Assembly (NCBI GenBank): GCA_027040585.1
Contig: JALULU010000468.1
Location: 1-5,002 of the forward strand
DNA length: 5,002 nt
Reading direction: 5' to 3'
DNA from: Acidobacteriota bacterium
Lineage (GTDB): Bacteria; Acidobacteriota; JAAYUB01; JAMOQF01
The notes beneath the pieces are model-generated. The model was not told the DNA's origin, made no database searches, and was given only the letters and a program-made list of their open reading frames with translations. Below, one piece after another: positions 4,490 through 5,002 of this stretch. How positions within the stretch are numbered: position 1 is the stretch's first letter; each line of letters starts with the position of its first letter. The position numbers and the translations under genes were made by a program.

Positions 4490-5002
4490 AAATGCTCAAA
4501 AATATGTTTCACAGGGTAAGATTAAAAAGGCGATTGAGGAATATGAAAAGATTTTAAAGTCAAGTCCTAATGATCTTAACACACTAAATACTGTTGGTGA
4601 CCTTTACATTCAATTAGGTGATAATTTAAAAGCCACAGAGTATTTTAAAAAAATTGCTAAAAAATATACAGAAGAAGGATTTTATTCAAAAGCAATAGCA
4701 GTATATAAAAAGATAACAAGAATAAGGCCTAATGATATTGAATCCCTTGAAAGCCTTGCAGATCTTTTTTCTAAGAATGGGCTTTTAGCGGATGCGAAAA
4801 AGACATATGCAGATATAGGTAGAATATATTTAAATCAAAATAGTTTTGCAAAAGCTTATGGTATATACAAAAAAGTCGCTGCCTTAAGTGGAGATGATCC
4901 AAATATACATTTAAAACTTGCTGAGCTTTCTTTAAAGTTAAATCAAGTTGAAAATGCCCTTGAATCCTATTTAAACGCTGCAAAAATACTTTTAAATAAT
5001 GG
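4467..5002 (+). CDS. Tetratricopeptide-repeat protein, 3' end beyond window
   Basis: An open frame begins at ATG 4467 inside the rnhB end and continues to the last base without a stop, giving 178 complete codons. The product is made of helical TPR units of about 34 residues or degenerate versions. Visible units lie at roughly 7-34 (YVSQGKIKKAIEEYEKIL, then SPND), 38-64 (VGDLYIQLGDNLKATEYFKKIA), 65-90 (EEGFYSKAIAVYKKI, then RPND), 93-117 (LADLFSKNGLLADAKKTY), 118-145 and 147-175 (LAELSLKLNQVENALESYLNAA). The G-x-x-x-K-A and Y/F spacing is typical TPR. No signal peptide or membrane segment is seen, so it is probably cytoplasmic and a protein-protein scaffold; partners are unknown. From memory, proteins starting like MNKEKIIRNAQKYVSQGK occur in deltaproteobacteria and Acidobacteriota. 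AGGT at 4456-4459 lies 7 bases upstream. An in-frame ATG at 4452, preceded by AAAGG at 4441-4445, is an alternative start. The 23-base overlap with rnhB suggests coupling. Confidence 0.88.
   Translation, partial: MNKEKIIRNAQKYVSQGKIKKAIEEYEKILKSSPNDLNTLNTVGDLYIQLGDNLKATEYFKKIAKKYTEEGFYSKAIAVYKKITRIRPNDIESLESLADLFSKNGLLADAKKTYADIGRIYLNQNSFAKAYGIYKKVAALSGDDPNIHLKLAELSLKLNQVENALESYLNAAKILLNN

Noticed and set aside
4771..4983. Minus-strand open frame of 70 codons opposite the TPR gene
   Set aside because: Antisense to a clear TPR coding frame; the Leu/His/Gln-rich product is explained by complementing Lys/Asn-rich codons.
1..5002. Mobile element, CRISPR array, defence system, tRNA or toxin-antitoxin pair
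   Set aside because: No transposase, spaced repeats, tRNA-like cloverleaf or paired small genes are seen; the window is filled by housekeeping genes with uniform base composition.

Overview
This is an AT-rich bacterial chromosomal segment (about one third G+C by eye; A/T-ending codons and AGA/AGG arginine codons dominate). All genes lie on the plus strand and are packed almost end to end. The content is core translation and RNA metabolism. No mobile element, CRISPR array, tRNA, rRNA or foreign-looking island is visible, and I do not see a hidden novel multi-gene system. The best non-routine items are a divergent Hfq/Sm-like gene, an Asp-to-Glu change at the presumed catalytic position of TrmD, and a strong-looking promoter for the ribosomal-protein operon.

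Layout. Bases 1-1287 hold the ribosome-assembly GTPase Der, missing only its first few codons at the window edge. A 106-residue protein with a C-terminal Hfq/Sm-like fold follows (1302-1622). Its 3' end and the short gap after it (about 1608-1667) carry a promoter with an A/T-rich UP-like element, a TTGCAT -35 and an extended -10. This promoter should drive the next block: rpsP (S16), khpA (KH RNA-binding protein), rimM (30S maturation), trmD (tRNA m1G37 methyltransferase), rplS (L19) and probably rnhB (RNase HII). The last gene starts inside the end of rnhB and encodes a tetratricopeptide-repeat protein that runs off the right edge.

How the genes fit together. Der acts on 50S assembly and RimM on 30S assembly. 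S16 and L19 are structural proteins of the two subunits. TrmD prevents +1 frameshifting by methylating tRNA G37. KhpA and the Hfq-like protein bind RNA. RNase HII removes ribonucleotides from DNA. The junctions khpA-rimM (1 nt gap), rimM-trmD (TAATG) and trmD-rplS (ATGA) imply translational coupling.

Organism. The order rpsP-khpA-rimM-trmD-rplS-rnhB is shared by many bacterial phyla and does not identify the host. The Hfq-like protein, with its 'IEYYDK' segment, and the TPR protein both resemble, from memory, families seen in Acidobacteriota and neighbouring deltaproteobacterial or candidate lineages. The low G+C would fit an uncultured, possibly anaerobic or thermophilic, relative. This placement is tentative inference.
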